Source of the DNA: Allodiplogaster sudhausi | Lineage: Eukaryota; Nematoda; Chromadorea; Rhabditida; Diplogasteridae | DNA length: 64,000 bases | Assembly (NCBI GenBank): GCA_945643635.1 | Contig: CALZFC010000062.1 | Span: forward strand, 259,501 to 323,500 | Direction: 5' to 3' | Shown: positions 27,694 to 46,428 of the stretch, in pieces | How the letters are laid out: each line of letters opens with the position of its first letter | How positions within the stretch are numbered: position 1 is the stretch's first letter | Notes under the pieces: model-generated | The model's input: only the letters and a program-made list of their open reading frames with translations | The model's database searches: none | What the model was told of the DNA's origin: nothing | Position numbers and translations under genes: made by a program

Positions 27694-29537
27694 ATGGTGG
27701 GATTTGTATTACTATTATTTATTTGCCATGCTCTCGGAAATGCATTAAGTGTCGTAATCTTTTTATATTATTTGTTTTGTTCCTGACTTCTTGCTTAAGC
27801 TCGTCCTTCTGATTGGCGATATTCACATTCCGCATCGTGCCTATGCGATTCCGGCTAAATTCAGGTGAATCTTTCTGATTGCAACATTTAATGTTGCTGG
27901 TTTGATCACCCTATAATTCATACATAATTTTTTCAGAAAGTTGTTGGTGCCTAACAAGATGCAGCACGTTCTTTCGACCGGAAATCTCTGCTCACGCGAA
28001 GTTCTCGACTATCTCAGGTATTAACGACTATACTTTTCGTTATTTTTTGTGGTAGATTTTAAAAGTAATTTGTCGCTCTAAGAGTTAAGTAATGATTTCT
28101 AGCTTTGAAATATATAGCTTCAAAATAATTTGGGCATTATAACGAATTTCGATGCTCGCTGGATCGTAGACGCGAATGTTACATAAAAGTTGAATGTATC
28201 TTTTTACTTTCCCACTTTTCGTATTCTATCTTCAATTTCAGGTCGCTGACTGGCGACGTCCACGTGGTGCGTGGTGACTTTGATGAGGACTCGACTCTCA
28301 GCAAGAATCCGGACACCAAGGTGGGTTTGGGTTTCCGGTTTCTTCTTTCCAGTCACGGTATTTCGTTTAATCCTCTAAATAAAAATTAATTTTTGAAGAA
28401 ATTTTAGTCACATGAACATTTTGTACAGTTTTGCCTGAGCTTTTCAATGTATAGTGATTAAAGTAAATGAACAAAAAGTTTTTAAATAATTCAGGTCGTG
28501 ACTGTCGGCCACTTCCGCATCGGACTCATTCATGGACATCAACTGGTGCCCTGGGGAAGCCATGAGGTTAGCCTTTCCACTATCTTAAATATTGTCCAGA
28601 GATTCTTTCTTGCAAAGTTCTCTCTCTCACACTCCCTCTCGCTCTCTCATTCCCTCTCGCTCTCTCACTCCCTCGCTCTCACTCCCTCTCTCTCACTCTC
28701 TCACTCTCTCTCTCTCACTCCCTCTCGCTCTCTCTTTCCCTCTCGCTCTTTCACTCCCTCGCTCTCACTCCCTCTCTCTCGCTCTCCCTCTCTCTCTCTC
28801 TCTCTCTCTCCCTCTCCCTCTCCCTCTGCAGGCCTTGTCCCAACTCGCCGTCCAACTGGAAGTGGACATCATGGTGTCTGGCCACTCGCACACTTGCTCC
28901 TGCCGATCTGAGAATGGCAAGCTCTTCCTCAACCCCGGCAGTGCCTCGGGTGCCTTCACTCCGCTCAAGACTGACCAGTACGTGGCTTCTAGTCAAACTT
29001 TGGAGCTTGGATTTAATGCGGATTTTGTTCAATTTGTGCTTGTAATTCATTCGGGCTTCCATGTTTTATGACTTGCAATTTATTAGTATAAATTTTTTTA
29101 AATAAATGTTTTGTTTGTCTTATAAATCGTTATTACTCCACAATGTCTCACATGCATTTATTTTAGAAAGCAATTGATTTCGTGATTAAAAAACAAAATC
29201 TTAAACGACACCTGTCATTAAATATTTGGAATGTCTTTGTCTGTCATCGAATTATCGTGCTTCGGGTTTTATGACAAGCTTCAAATTAAGAGGCGAGATA
29301 AAATTCTGAGGCTAAATAATGAGAATGGTGGGAATATGCTATTATTAAGCTAGTCTTTCCTTATGGAATATGTAAGTATGTATTTCTTTCCTTGTGCTTT
29401 GCAGAGAAGTCGTGCCGTCGTTCATGCTTCTGGATGTGCAGGCAGACACGGTGGCTGTGTACGTCTATCGACTGGCGGACGACGCCGTCAAGGTCGAGCG
29501 CATCATGCACAAGAAGCACTCCACCACCGAGGCTTGA
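27694..29537 (+). CDS. vps-29: VPS29, retromer subunit
   Basis: Small scaffold subunit of retromer, with a phosphoesterase fold, acting in endosome-to-Golgi and plasma-membrane recycling with VPS35 and VPS26. Exons: 27,694-27,696 (ATG alone), 27,800-27,864, 27,937-28,017, 28,242-28,320, 28,495-28,566, 28,832-28,977, 29,405-29,537 (TGA). All phases agree. Landmarks in order: [110 protein letters not shown] and DDAVKVERI. About 190 residues, the family's usual length. The first coding exon is just the ATG. The acceptor at 28,831 ends a CT tract of about 210 bp. A polyadenylation signal AATAAA lies at 30,000. Confidence 0.97.
28619..28828 (+). repeat. CT-rich tract ending at a VPS29 splice acceptor
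   Basis: CTCTCT/CACTCCCTCTCG repeats fill most of the intron and run straight into the CTGCAG acceptor of exon 6, forming a greatly extended polypyrimidine tract. Confidence 0.85.
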
Positions 29538-29645
29538 CAACGCGTAGCCCGCATACTGTAATTGACGCACCGTACCCGAGGTTTCTGTATCGCCTTTACA
29601 ATTCATAAATTAATTTATCACGTCATACCATTAAATGAAGCACAG

Positions 29646-29693
<48 letters not shown>

Positions 29694-31153
29694 AATAATC
29701 GTCTGCATTCCCTTTTTATGCATGAGTTCCCGGCAGTTAAATTTCCCATCGTAGTTTTCCTGATCCTGAAAATGAACTGCATCATAAGCTAATTTTTTTG
29801 GTTTGTGCTCCCGATAAATACTTCCAGTGAATACGGGACTGTATTCTTTTAGTCTTAAAATGCTAAAAAGTTGAATAGGTAGCAACAAGCTTATATTCTT
29901 GAATACAAATACATTGCGTGATACTGTTAATTCCATGCGTTTTTAATTTTCACTTGCACATTGAATAATTCTTTGATTTAATTTTGCGAGAAAGCTGTGA
30001 ATAAAGATTGTTTTTACCAGTGACCATGTTTTCTGTTACTTCTTAAGATAAATGAAGGCGTTACCAGAGAAGTCGCCAGCAGTGAACACTGTCTGCTTAT
30101 CTGTCTGTACTCTTACTATTGAAATCTTGTCGTGTTCACCCCCTATTTTGACCTATGATTACCGTATACCCAATTGTACCCATTTCAATTTTGCTGGTAA
30201 TATGTGTATGGTTTTTTAATCCTTTTTTATGGACTTACCGGGTTTTAATGGTTCATGTGTTTTGGTCATTTCTAATCGAGTTCTTATTTCGTGACGAATT
30301 TGTACGTTTGCTGATGATTTATAGAAATTAATATGAAATCCGCGAATAACTTGTCAATTCACATCTACGCTGGGCTGCTGGTGAAGATGCTTGGTGTTCA
30401 CGTGAACACGTGCTTTCTTTTGTCTCTCTCTCTCGCTCTCTCTCACTCACTCTTATCTCTATTCCTCCAACCTTATTTGTTTTGTCCTCGACTTCCTCGC
30501 GTAGTAGATCACGAGTTGTGTTGTGTCTATGAATTTCCTCCTTTGCCCATGACTGTCCTTTGCCATTATGTCTGCCGATGCTTTGCTGTTGCTTTTATTC
30601 GGTTTACATCGCTTTCTATTCTTTCTCTCGCTCGCTCGCACTCTCTCTCTCACTCTTTTTCTGTCTTCTCTAACTCTAACTCTCTATCTTTCTCTCACTC
30701 GCTCTCTTTCACACTCTTTCTGTCTTCTCTAACTCTCTTTACCTCTATCTTTCTCTCACTCTCTCTCAATTTAACTCCTCCGTCTAGCTTCCAAGTATCC
30801 TTGGCCCTCGTCCCCTCTTCTTGCTTGCTAGCATTCTGCGGCCACATGCTGTACTCCATTCCATATGTTGACCGTCTCCACTTTCTCTCCCTCTTTCTTT
30901 CTCTCTCACTTCCTCTCTCCCTGCCTCTCTTTCTATTCTTTCCTCCCTCCCCCTCGTCCCTAGTCCAATCTGCCCTTTGCACCTTCATCTCCTCGCTCTC
31001 CAACTGCTTCGCCCTTTCGTCGTCTGGTCGCGGCCAAATAGCCAATCTTCCCATTGTGCTCCATCTCACACACTTCTCGTACCCATCTTTGATTCCCACC
31101 CGCCGTCTCGCGCAGGCATTCTCTGGCTGGCGTTGCTTGCTCTCTCTCTCTCT

Positions 31154-31202
<49 letters not shown>

Positions 31203-31403
31203 ATTCACTCCCCTCTCTTCTTACCCCCCCCCCACTCATCCTCCCTCTCAGATGTCTCCTGGGCACCCCTCGAATGCCGCCGGAGTGGCAGACTCCCGCA
31301 GAGCGCGCGCGCGATTCTCTCGTCTTATCCGCTGAATCGAGAAGTTTGTCGCCTTGCAAGAGTGCCAGGGTTATCTCTCTCTTCTCTCTCTCTCTCTTCT
31401 CTT

Positions 31404-31434
<31 letters not shown>

Positions 31435-31942
31435 TTCGCTCTCTCTCCTCTCTCTCTCTCTTCTCTTTGTTTCTCCCTCTTCTCTATTTCTCTCGTTCTC
31501 TCTCTCCTCTCTTTCTCTCTCCCTCTTCTCTCTTTCTCTCGCTCTTCCTCTCCTTATTCTCTCTCTCTACCTCTCTCTATGTCGCAGCTCTTTCAGCCAC
31601 TCCAAACTCTCTTCCTCAGAAGATATTTTCTGACTTCTCGTTTTGCAGGCCACCCTGTCTGCTCTCTTCCCGTTCTTGCAATCCCTCGTTGTCGCGAAGG
31701 GGAAGCTCCTTGTAAGTCCATGTCCTTATCCGATGAGCACACCCCGGAGGCGTAGATTCTCCCGGGTTTCCATGCATCTTTCTAATGTTTGTTCGGGGGC
31801 TGGTTCAAATGAAATCTCCCTTCTCTTCTTTCTACACCTCTATTCATGCATTCAGTGTTTGAATAGTTCATTTCGTCATTTCCATTCATTTATAAATAGC
31901 GGATGACACTTGTGCCCATTAATAAGATACCTAAATGTACGA

Positions 31943-32007
<65 letters not shown>

Positions 32008-32150
32008 CTCTCTCTCTCTCTGCTCGTTTATTTACTGGTATACATCGCTTCTGACACTGCATGGGAGTGATCAAAAGGAATGTGAATTTGTTGCTCAACC
32101 TGAATAAGTGGACGTTGACGAGAGAAATGTATAAAAAAAATCGAAAGGGA

Positions 32151-32183
<33 letters not shown>

Positions 32184-32804
32184 TAGGAATAAATGGAAGG
32201 AAGGAACAAAAAGTGAAATTAAAGATGCGTATGACAAAAAAGTGTAAAGTAAGCAAAAGAGGAGGAAGGAAGGAGAGAATTCTTTCGCCAATTTACATGC
32301 ATCGTCGAACGAAGTAGACTGATTGTGAGTGGGAGCATAAAAGGAAACGAGAAAAGAAGGAGAGAAAGGAAGGAGGGAGATATTGCAAGAAGTATAGATG
32401 GACACCTTGGTCTATTGGTTATGACCAGTTCGTCTTCGAGCTATTATTTATGTGCACTGCTTCATGCATCATGCTTTCTCACTCTGTCTTCCTCTCTCCT
32501 CTTTCTCCCTCCCTATCTTCCCTAACTTTCTCCCTCCGTCTCTCTCCCTCACTCTCTAAAATAGCGCTTCTTGTCTCTCTTCTACGGATTTGCCTAACCT
32601 TTTGCTATTTTTAACTCTGATCAATCATTCTCTTGTTCGTGTCCTCCTTCATTCCAACTGTATTTTCCACGAGCCCCTTATCTCCACCAATATCTTTGCT
32701 CCAACAGTTGTTAGTAATGTTAACGCGGCTCTCACGCAGACTTGGTTGATGTTTTCATTTAGTGAGAGAGAGAGAGAGGAAGAGTGAGAGAGTGAGAGGT
32801 TGAA

Positions 32805-32839
<35 letters not shown>

Positions 32840-33515
32840 AGGCTGGCAAAGTGATGGGGAAAGAAGAAAAGGTAGGAGAGAGAACTGAGAGATAGCTTGC
32901 AAAAGAAAGACGGGGAGGACTTCCGCATTACTTTTTTTTCCTCTCCTCAGTTCGTATGGATGCTACATACTTGCATGAGTGGGCGAAATCGAAAGAAAAA
33001 AAATGGTTGAAATCGGAGAGAGAGAGAGAGGGATGGAAGATATCATATCTAGGAAAGAGGTTGTGGTTACAAATGCGTAATCGTGTTATAGAAGCGAAAG
33101 AGGAATCTAAGCAGAGAGCAGAAATGAGGTTATGTTTATTGAAGAGAGATGAAGATGCGCGTGTACTCGCCTCCCCATCAGCAGATTATTCATCAGCCGC
33201 GAATTCATCGGAGTGTCCGGTTCTTCTCGAGAGGGTCAGAGCATTGAAATAAGCTCTTACTTTAAAGCATGTACAACCTCTTCTCCGAACCTGCGCTAGG
33301 GATTTTTAAATATATTTAAATATCAGACCTTTATACTTCTGATCGGTGAAGACTGTTTGCATGCACGTCCCTCTGGCTGAGGCCAGAGGCCGGATCTCCA
33401 TGTACTTGCTTATCCGTCCATCCCGCTCTCTTCTACTTCTGCCCCAGGCAGGCTACCATTACATCATTCACGCATGCGGTTACCAACTCGTGGATCATAT
33501 ACGATCTCCTCTCAG

Positions 33516-33550
<35 letters not shown>

Positions 33551-33555
33551 CCCCT

Positions 33556-33605
<50 letters not shown>

Positions 33606-34505
33606 CTGTCTCTGCCTCTCTTTTTCTCTATCTCTGCGTGTGTGTCTCTCTCTCTTTTCTCTCTCCACCTTTTACTTTCTCTTAGCCGTTCTCTTTCTCT
33701 CGCTCTCTATTTCTCAATCTCTACATCTCATGCTATTTTGCTCTCCCACTAATACTCTCCCACGCACTTTTCCTACCCCGGAAGATTCCTTCGCGCAGTG
33801 TGGTCTTGTTTTCGCGTGTTACGTGTTATCCCGCGACCTCCCGGCTTGTCCATACCTAACCTCTCACAGACTAGCAAACGTCTCGTTCTCTAACGCCTCT
33901 CTCTCTCCTGTCTCTATCTCTCGTTCTCGTTCTCTCTCTCTCTTTCTCTCTCTCTCTTTCTTTCCCTCCCTCTAGTGTCTTTACCATATAGCCCTAGTGT
34001 CTCTACACCCTTCACGGTATAATTGATTCAGCAGCCTCTCGTTACGTGTCTGCGCTTCTCTAGTACACTCACCGACTCGTGGGTATTTATTTCTCTGCTT
34101 CTCTCACCATCCCTTTCTCTCTTTCGCTTCCTCTCTCTCTCAATGCCAGTGTCCAGCAAGCACCCGCTTCTTTCTGCCTCGCGCACCCGTTTGTTTTATG
34201 GCTGTTAGTCTGCATCACCCTTTCTTTCTCTCTATCTCTCGCTCTCTCCCTGTCTCTTTCTCTCTAATTCTCTCTCGCTATCTTTTTCTCAGATCTTCTT
34301 TCCTGTCTGTCTCTACCCGTTCTCTCACATTCTTTCTTTATGCCTTCTCACTTGGCACTCACTGCGTTTTTAATGCATTTTTTGTATCATTCAGAAGAGA
34401 AGTGAGCAGACTGAAGCTGCAGAGTTGGAAAGGAGGAAGAGTGAGAGAATAAGAGACGCAGGCAGGGGAGAGAAAGAGGGACTAAAAACGAGAAGAGGGG
34501 AAGAG
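29538..34505. other. Large intergenic region dominated by CT/GA repeats
   Basis: Contains a (TA)n run at about 29,646-29,690 and many CT tracts (30,420-30,450, 30,640-30,780, 31,139-31,205, 31,375-31,580, 31,940-32,020, 33,520-33,600, 33,900-33,975). GA tracts lie at 32,150-32,185 and 32,762-32,842. The long open frames (up to 460 codons from 30,333) are low-complexity readings of CT DNA. The frame at 32,956-33,252 (98 codons) has more mixed composition (LHEWAKSKEKKWLKSER) but no support as a gene. Confidence 0.6.
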
Positions 34506-39754
<5,249 letters not shown>

Positions 39755-40708
39755 TCCATCCGCCCGGCCAGGAATACGGTATCCACGCAGCCTATTAATG
39801 GCATCTTTAGATTACCGTGAAACTACCATTGTTAAAAGACCAGTTTCTCGAGCCTGCGAGTTCTTGCTATTTGTATGGTCTCTGCTCTCTTTATCTCTCT
39901 GCAATTTCGGTTATCCCACGAGATTTTATACCATTGAGTTTTGGTTCAATGCAAGCAGTTTTTGGACATACATGTATAAGTTTTTGTCCCCATTTAGTGT
40001 GTGGTAAATGCGGGATTGATGGTGTGTCTCGCAATTTACATGAATTGTGAGTATGACTCAATAATATCAATCTTTCCTCTCGTTTTGCGAAATATTTAAA
40101 TACTCCCTGCAATACGAGTTGAGACCTGACGATTTGTTTCAATTGATTCGCTCTTCAACGGAAAACTTGCGCGGCTGGCTACTTCATTATCAATGAGAAT
40201 GAGCAATAATCATTTTGAACTTGCTCTGGTTGTATCGATAGGTGCTTCTACTTGATTTTTTTAATTTTATGTTTTTTTTTTACTTTTTTTCGTTTTCTCG
40301 CTCACCATAAATGTGAATTAAAGTTGCTTGCCATCCTTCTCTAACTTTAATTTCTTTCATTAACCTCTCACATTGTTTTCAGTCTCTTGTTTATTACCTT
40401 CTTGCATTTGTGCATGAGCTGCCAAGAGATTCCCTTTCACACTCAAAGTGTACGATTGCTCCATTCTGACTTTTAATTCATCACCTTTTTTCCGACTGGC
40501 ATTATATCCTTGCTCTGGGTTGATTGCCCGAGAGGTTCAGCGTAATTTTAGTTGTTTGACTTCAAGCGCAAAAAGAGGGTTCATTCTTGGGCATCTGCTG
40601 TTTTGTTCATTTTTGTGCTATGATTCAGAATGTTTATTTGAATCTTGACGGCGCTCAATGGGGCCTCCAATTGTTAGGCCTGCCATTGTTAAACAAATTT
40701 TCGCTTAA
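39755..40708. other. Intergenic region, no gene seen
   Basis: AT-rich DNA downstream of PLXDC. Short open frames have no recognisable similarity. Confidence 0.5.
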
Positions 40709-41257
40709 AGGAGCATGAACACCCAAAACTCCTACACGGAAAGACCTGTAAGTTTCTGATACAGTAATCACAATATTTGTAATGGAACGCGAGCATGCGG
40801 ACACGTAAAATCGTTTCAAAAAGTTTTGGAAGTGAAGCCTTGCCAGTTTATTTCATTGTTTGTTGTTGTTCTATAATGTGTTATGATTGTACTTTGTTGT
40901 CTGGCATGAGTCGCGAGCATGAGAGCAGAGAACAAAATGAGCAGGAAAAAACCATTCTCATTATGAGCACATTTTGCTACTCAAATTGTTTAATTTTCAA
41001 AAAAAAAATTTTCCCGGATGTGGGCCGGTGGTGATATTATATCCTGGAAATAGCTTTCTGTCAAACAAACTACAGAAATATAGTAATCGCACCAAAATTC
41101 CCTTATACAGGAATTTGAAATGGCATTTTTGAATGCAAAAATTTCCCGTTTATCTTTTACTTTTGAAACTTTTTACTTTGCCGGAGTATTCATATTAATG
41201 ACGTAGACTGAATAGTGTAATCGGTTAAGTCATGAAAAAATTGAGTTTCATGCTCCT
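40709..41257. mobile_element. 549-bp MITE flanked by TTAA
   Basis: Inverted ends AGGAGCATGAA / TTCATGCTCCT, each directly bordered by TTAA (40,705-40,708 and 41,258-41,261). The internal frame at 40,795-41,034 looks spurious. The terminal sequence differs from the palindromic element at 19,518, so this is a separate TTAA-targeting family. Confidence 0.65.
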
Positions 41258-41917
41258 TTAAGGGATGAGTTTCAAACATCTTTTTTCTAAATAAGTACGA
41301 AACGTAAATGGCTTTGAACGCTCTGATACCGAAAATCCCGCGTGCTTATGTTCTTTATGGAGCTCTCAGTTAACTTGTCTGTTTAATTGTTTAAAATAAA
41401 ACTTTCTTCAATTTCAAGATTGAACAGTGGATTGGTTTTTTTTTTTTAATTTACTCGACTTTAGACCTTCTTTATCGCCAGTTCGTTCGCTTTACTTGTA
41501 CAACTAAGGTCCCCTTTACCATTCATTTTGATTGAAATTGGAATGTTCTACGTTGTGATCGATCGATGTTAAGTGCTTGTCATCTGCAATAAATAAACGA
41601 CAGTGTAGATCAGAAGTGGAACTGCAGTAGGCTACATCGAAGCGGAAAGTGTTTAATTGAACGCATTTAGAGGTGATTTATTAGTAATCCACTAATAAGA
41701 ATGAGCAAATTGACGAGTTTGGTTGCCATAATGGAATATTGATCCAAAAGATGACAAAAGCATCTTACCATACAACTGAATTTTTTCATGAAATTTCATA
41801 TTTATATTATAATTATAAGTGAGCGAGAGAGAAATGGAAAGCGGGAGAATGAGGAAAATCGAGGCATTCAAAGCAATTAAACACTTAGTGATCATTCGAA
41901 ATATATGAAATGAATGG

Positions 41918-43367
41918 CTAGGCCGCCTTGTGGACGCGGTGCTTGCGATGGCGGTAGGAGTCTCCGCCGAAGCCGCTTCCACCGCCGTTTCCCCCTCCGC
42001 CCCCGTGGTGGCCTCCGCCGGCTCCTCCTCCGACTCCTCCGCCTCCAATATGTCCGCCTGCAGATCCTCCTCCTTGGTGTCCACCACCGCCGCTAGAGCC
42101 TCCCCCGAAAACGCCAATACCTCCTCCGCCTCCGGCCTAGAACTTTATACGTCAATGTTTTATTATTGGAATGAGTTCATGGTCGATAAGTTAGTGATTG
42201 TGAAGAAAAGAAACAACTAAAGATCGTAAAAGAGGAGAAAGGCTCCAACCTGGCCATGCCCACCACCGAATCCACCGCCACTCTTGGGCGGGCAAGGGCA
42301 GTATTCCCCATCGCCTCCAGGCGAGCCTGGGCCTCCGGGACCTCCCGGATGGCCGGGTCCTCCGGGCTGGCCAGGGTGGCCTGCAGGGCCGGGCGCACCA
42401 CGAGCACCGGGGCCACCTGGACCGGCGGGGCGGCCGGCGTGGCCGGGCTGACCAGCCGCGCCAGGAAGGCCAGGGGCGCCAGGCGCGCCGGGCTTGCCGC
42501 GACCGCTGTGTCCAGGCGCGCCGGGGGCACCGGGCTGGCCTGGATGGCCAGACTGGCCGGGTGCGCCAGCATTGCCAGCCGGGCCGGGCGGGCCTGGCCG
42601 GCCACCGCCGCCGCCCGAGCCGGGGGCGCCAGCGTGTCCGGGCGGGCCAGCATGACCCGGCCCACCGGGAGCGCCCGGCGGTCCCGGCCGGCCGGGCGGG
42701 CACGTGAGGCATCCGCTGCCGGAGCCGGAGCCGCCGAAAGGAGCCTTGCGTCCGGGCTGTCCGGCGTTGCCCGGCTGACCCGCTTCGCCGGGAGCTCCGG
42801 GCGCTCCCGGTGGTCCCGGGGGTCCCCGAGGGCATGAACCTCCTCCGCCTCCTAAAGTGCTTGTTATATGTCAATAAATTTATAAATAGCGATTTTATAA
42901 AAGTATTTTTGTTAATGTTAATATTCAGAAATAAAAAGATCATAATTCACCTCCACAACCGCAGCTGCCGGCGCCGCGTTTACCGCGTCCGAGAAGCGCG
43001 GAAGCGCCGGCGGTTCCGCGCGTCTCAGCAATCATGCTTGACCAGGCACGGTCGGCGGTCTCCTTCAAAAGCACATATTATATTTCTTTCATTTCGTTCT
43101 TCGTATGATCTCAAAGAACTTGTTACAAAAGAAGAAAATTTAAGAAACCGTCATTTTTGCACGTCGATAAAGTAAAAACAATTAGTAAATAAATAAGAAT
43201 AATTGTAAGCCTAAGATCGTGCAGACCGTAAACTCGTGAATCTGCGCGAGGGACTGTTCGTGAAAGGCGGAGAGGTCGGCGGCGAGATGGAGAAGGGCGC
43301 CGACGCACGCGGCCACGAGCAGCACACTCGCGCCGCACGTCGCAGTCACCACTCCGTCTGAGAACAT
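41918..43367 (-). CDS. Cuticle collagen A
   Basis: Nematode exoskeletal collagen. Minus-strand exons: 43,227-43,367, 42,951-43,062, 42,250-42,851, 41,918-42,134 (TAG). Order: N-terminal cuticle-collagen domain with a hydrophobic membrane segment ([20 protein letters not shown]), a subtilisin-type cleavage site (LGRGKRG), a cysteine knot (CGCG), Gly-X-Y blocks split by a [13 protein letters not shown] cysteine pair, closing cysteines YCPCPP, a Gly/His-rich domain, and a basic tail ([13 protein letters not shown]). The gene is complete, and its exon layout matches the other two collagens here. Family membership is certain; the orthologue is not. Confidence 0.93.
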
Positions 43368-44259
43368 CTTGGGAGAGGGCTGGAAACTTCTTTCTTTCTT
43401 TTTTGTTTAATTAATTACTTTCTTCTATCATTTCAATTGTTAAAAATAAATTTTTATTCCCTTTCCTTGAAGCAAAAAATAGTATAGCACTTCATACATA
43501 AACATTACTAATATGAGACTAATTTAACAACTAAAAAGGCATATAATCCAAATTGGCTAACGACTGCTGCTGAACAGCTAGCTGAAGCCTGCGTAGACCT
43601 TTCAACGTTCGTCCCTTTTATAGTCGCCGTGTGCGGAACTGTTTTTTTTTTATTTCAAATATTTAGGGTGACTTCTTTGAGAGAAGTAGACAGCGAGAGA
43701 AAAGGAGTACGAAATGGAGAGAGAGAGAGAGAGAGAGAGGTAGAGAGCGATTGAGGGCGAGAGATGAAACTGACGAGAGTCGGGGGAAATTGAGAGAACG
43801 AGGGGGATGTGAAGAAGGGCATTTAAGTTTTATAAGCCATGCATGCTTCACCAAGAATCTGCCAGTGCTCTCTCTTCTACAAGACACTTTCCCTTCGTTG
43901 AATAGAGGAGAGAGCGAGAGACGCAGACTGAACAGCAATGCACTCACTGACTGTACACGCAACTGTTTAGTCTTGCCTTCCAAACTGCGGACGCTGCTTG
44001 GTCACTCAACAAACGGGTGATAGAGAGAAAAGCTAACAAAAACGACGGTTTTGGAGAGTCACGAGGAAAGAAAGTTTAATAAGGTTGGGATTTTAATAAC
44101 AAATAAATGTGAGAATTAGTTCCTTAAGCTTTCTGATTTCTTCCAAGCGAACATTTGATATTTTGTACGAATCGTCCGTCATCCACGGTCTGAACGGATT
44201 ACACTTTTCCTTTTGATAATCGATATTCTTATCCTCTCTGCCTCATATAGTATATATCT

Positions 44260-44300
<41 letters not shown>

Positions 44301-44865
44301 ACCTCTTTGTCTTGCTATCGACTACAGTCTTTTCCTTTCCAATGAAAACCTTCTTACTCTGTCGTATAGCAAGATGAAAAATTATTGTGAAAGCGAAATA
44401 GAGAGAGAAAGAGGAGAGAGAAAGTAAGGGGTGAGTAGAGAAGGGTGAGAGAAGGAAAAAGGGGGCATAGAAACAGATGACATATTCGAAGACTGAATTG
44501 TTCTTATATGTGAAGCGGGCAAACGTTTGGCAACGAATTTAAACTACAATGATTTTGGTGTTTTTCCTTTCTTTTTTTTCTGTTTAGACATTAAATTCAT
44601 AGAGCTAAAAGTTGACTGTGAAGATAGAGAGGCTTCAGATAGATAAAAACATGAGATAGCCCCCTAGACTGGGAATCAAATGATCTGTATGTGTATATGT
44701 GTGTATGTATGTATGTACATATGCATGTATGTACGATTCTTGGGAGATGCATCTATGCAGAATGACTTTATGAAGTTAATAAAGATTTGAACGAATTTGT
44801 ACAAACAAAATAAGGCAGAGATAGTGAGACGACTAGCTATGAGAAGAATGAGAATGGCCAGCTGC
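43368..44865. other. Intergenic region between collagens A and B
   Basis: GA tract at about 43,718-43,740, CT tract at about 44,264-44,294 and short TATG runs near 44,700. No gene seen. It should contain the collagen A promoter, but no specific site could be assigned. Confidence 0.5.
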
Positions 44866-46428
44866 TCAGGCGGTCCTGTGCTTGTGGAGATGGCGGTGGC
44901 GATGGCGGCGGTAGGAGTCGCCCGTCTCGCCCTCGCCGCGATTCATAAACTGCTCAACGTCGGCCGATGTGTAGCCGCCCGGTGCTGAGCCGTGACCTGG
45001 AGAAAAATATATTCATTTTTCTGGCCACGCCCACCCGTCCACAAATATCTTTGTTTTAACATTTTAAGGATGTATGCAACATACCAGAGCCAGAGCTGCC
45101 ACCGACACCAGATCCACCGCCGGTTGAGCCCGAGGACCAACCACCAGAGGAGCGAGAGCCAGAACCAGATCCGCCGAAGCCGCCAGATCCGGAGCCATCT
45201 GAGCCAGATGCAGAGCCAGATCCAGATCCACCGGATCCGCCTCCGCTAGAGCCGCCAAAGCCGGCGGCGCTTCCGCGAGGCGGGCACGGGCAGTACTCGG
45301 CGTCACCGCCGGGCTCGCCAGCTTCCCCGGGCGCGCCGGGACCACCAGGCGAGCCGGCTTGTCCGGGCTGGCCGGCGGGACCAGCTGGTCCGGCGGGTCC
45401 GGGACCTCCGGGACCGGCTGGGGCACCGGGCTGACCGGGCTGACCGGCAGGACCGGCGGGGCCGGGTGCACCAGCGGGCCCAGGTCGGCCGCGTCCGCTG
45501 TGTCCGGGCGCTCCGGGTGCCCCAGGGTTGCCGGGTGCGCCTGGTTGTCCAGGTGCGCCAGCGTCTCCAGCGGGTCCAACTGGACCCGGGGCTCCCTGGC
45601 CGCCACCATATCCGGGTGCTCCGAGTTGTCCGGGAGCGCCGGAGTTTCCGGGAGCACCGGGGGCGCCGGCTGGGCCGGGCGGCCCCTGCGGGCACTGGAT
45701 GCACTCGGAGCCGCCGCTGGAAGAGGAATCGCCCGAGGCTGCGTTACCGGCCTGGCCAGGCTCTCCGGGCGCGCCGTCGTCTCCGGGAGTGCCAGGGGCG
45801 CCGGGTGGTCCGGGCGGGCCTGCCGGGCAGTTCGACGCCTGGGCACCGCAACCACAAGAGCCACCAGACTAAAAATGTTATCATTTATTGTAAACCTTTT
45901 TTCTCAAAATAAAAGTGAAATTCTGTTGTTTGTTATATAAAAAAAAAGCTAGATGTAGCGAGAAATACCTATTATTAGACGGAATACCTGTCTCTTTCCA
46001 CGGAGGAAGATGCCCGAGACGTCGCTGGATGCAGCGCGCGTTGTCGGGACCATGTTGCCCCAGGCTTCGTCCGCGTGTGTCTGGGAAAGGAGAAGCCGTC
46101 ACGTCATCAGCCTTATTTGTTTTTTTTTTGTTAATTACCTGGTTTTTAGCTAAATTTCATGTTGATATTGCAACAAAAAGGTATACATATTTGGCTGTTT
46201 AATCGTTTTACATGCAAATAAAGAAATAAATTATATATATATATATGCACATATATATTGTGATAATCGGCGGAAAATGCGAACCTTGAACGCGGCAATG
46301 TCAAGCATTGCGTTGTCGTAGAAGCCGGAGAGATCGACGGCCAGATAGGCGATGCCAGCCAGGCTGCCCGCCATGAGCAGCGCCGCAGAAGTCACGAGAA
46401 AGGCAGCAGCTCCGTCCGAGGAACCCAT
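44866..46428 (-). CDS. Cuticle collagen B
   Basis: Minus-strand exons: 46,285-46,428, 45,988-46,080, 45,085-45,868, 44,866-44,996 (TGA); all phases agree. N-terminal domain with membrane anchor ([20 protein letters not shown]), then [14 protein letters not shown], cleavage motif FLRGKRQ, cysteines CGCG ... [10 protein letters not shown], a second pair [13 protein letters not shown], two interrupted Gly-X-Y helices, [10 protein letters not shown], a Gly/Ser-rich stretch, and a tail with a His/Arg run ([14 protein letters not shown]). The CIQC/YCPCPP cysteine pattern is shared with collagen C (50,042), pointing to recent duplication. Confidence 0.94.

Noticed and set aside
30333..31715. 460-codon open frame
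   Set aside because: It is a Ser/Leu-rich reading of CT microsatellites with overlapping equally long frames on both strands. Stop-poor repeats explain it.
32956..33252. 98-codon frame with mixed composition
   Set aside because: No domain, no neighbouring exons, and the start is next to GA repeats; insufficient support.
42191..42943. Long Arg/Pro-rich frames overlapping collagen genes (also 45,303-45,940 and 50,643-51,729)
   Set aside because: Shadow frames of GC-rich Gly-X-Y coding repeats; the collagen frame has the family landmarks and the splice phases.
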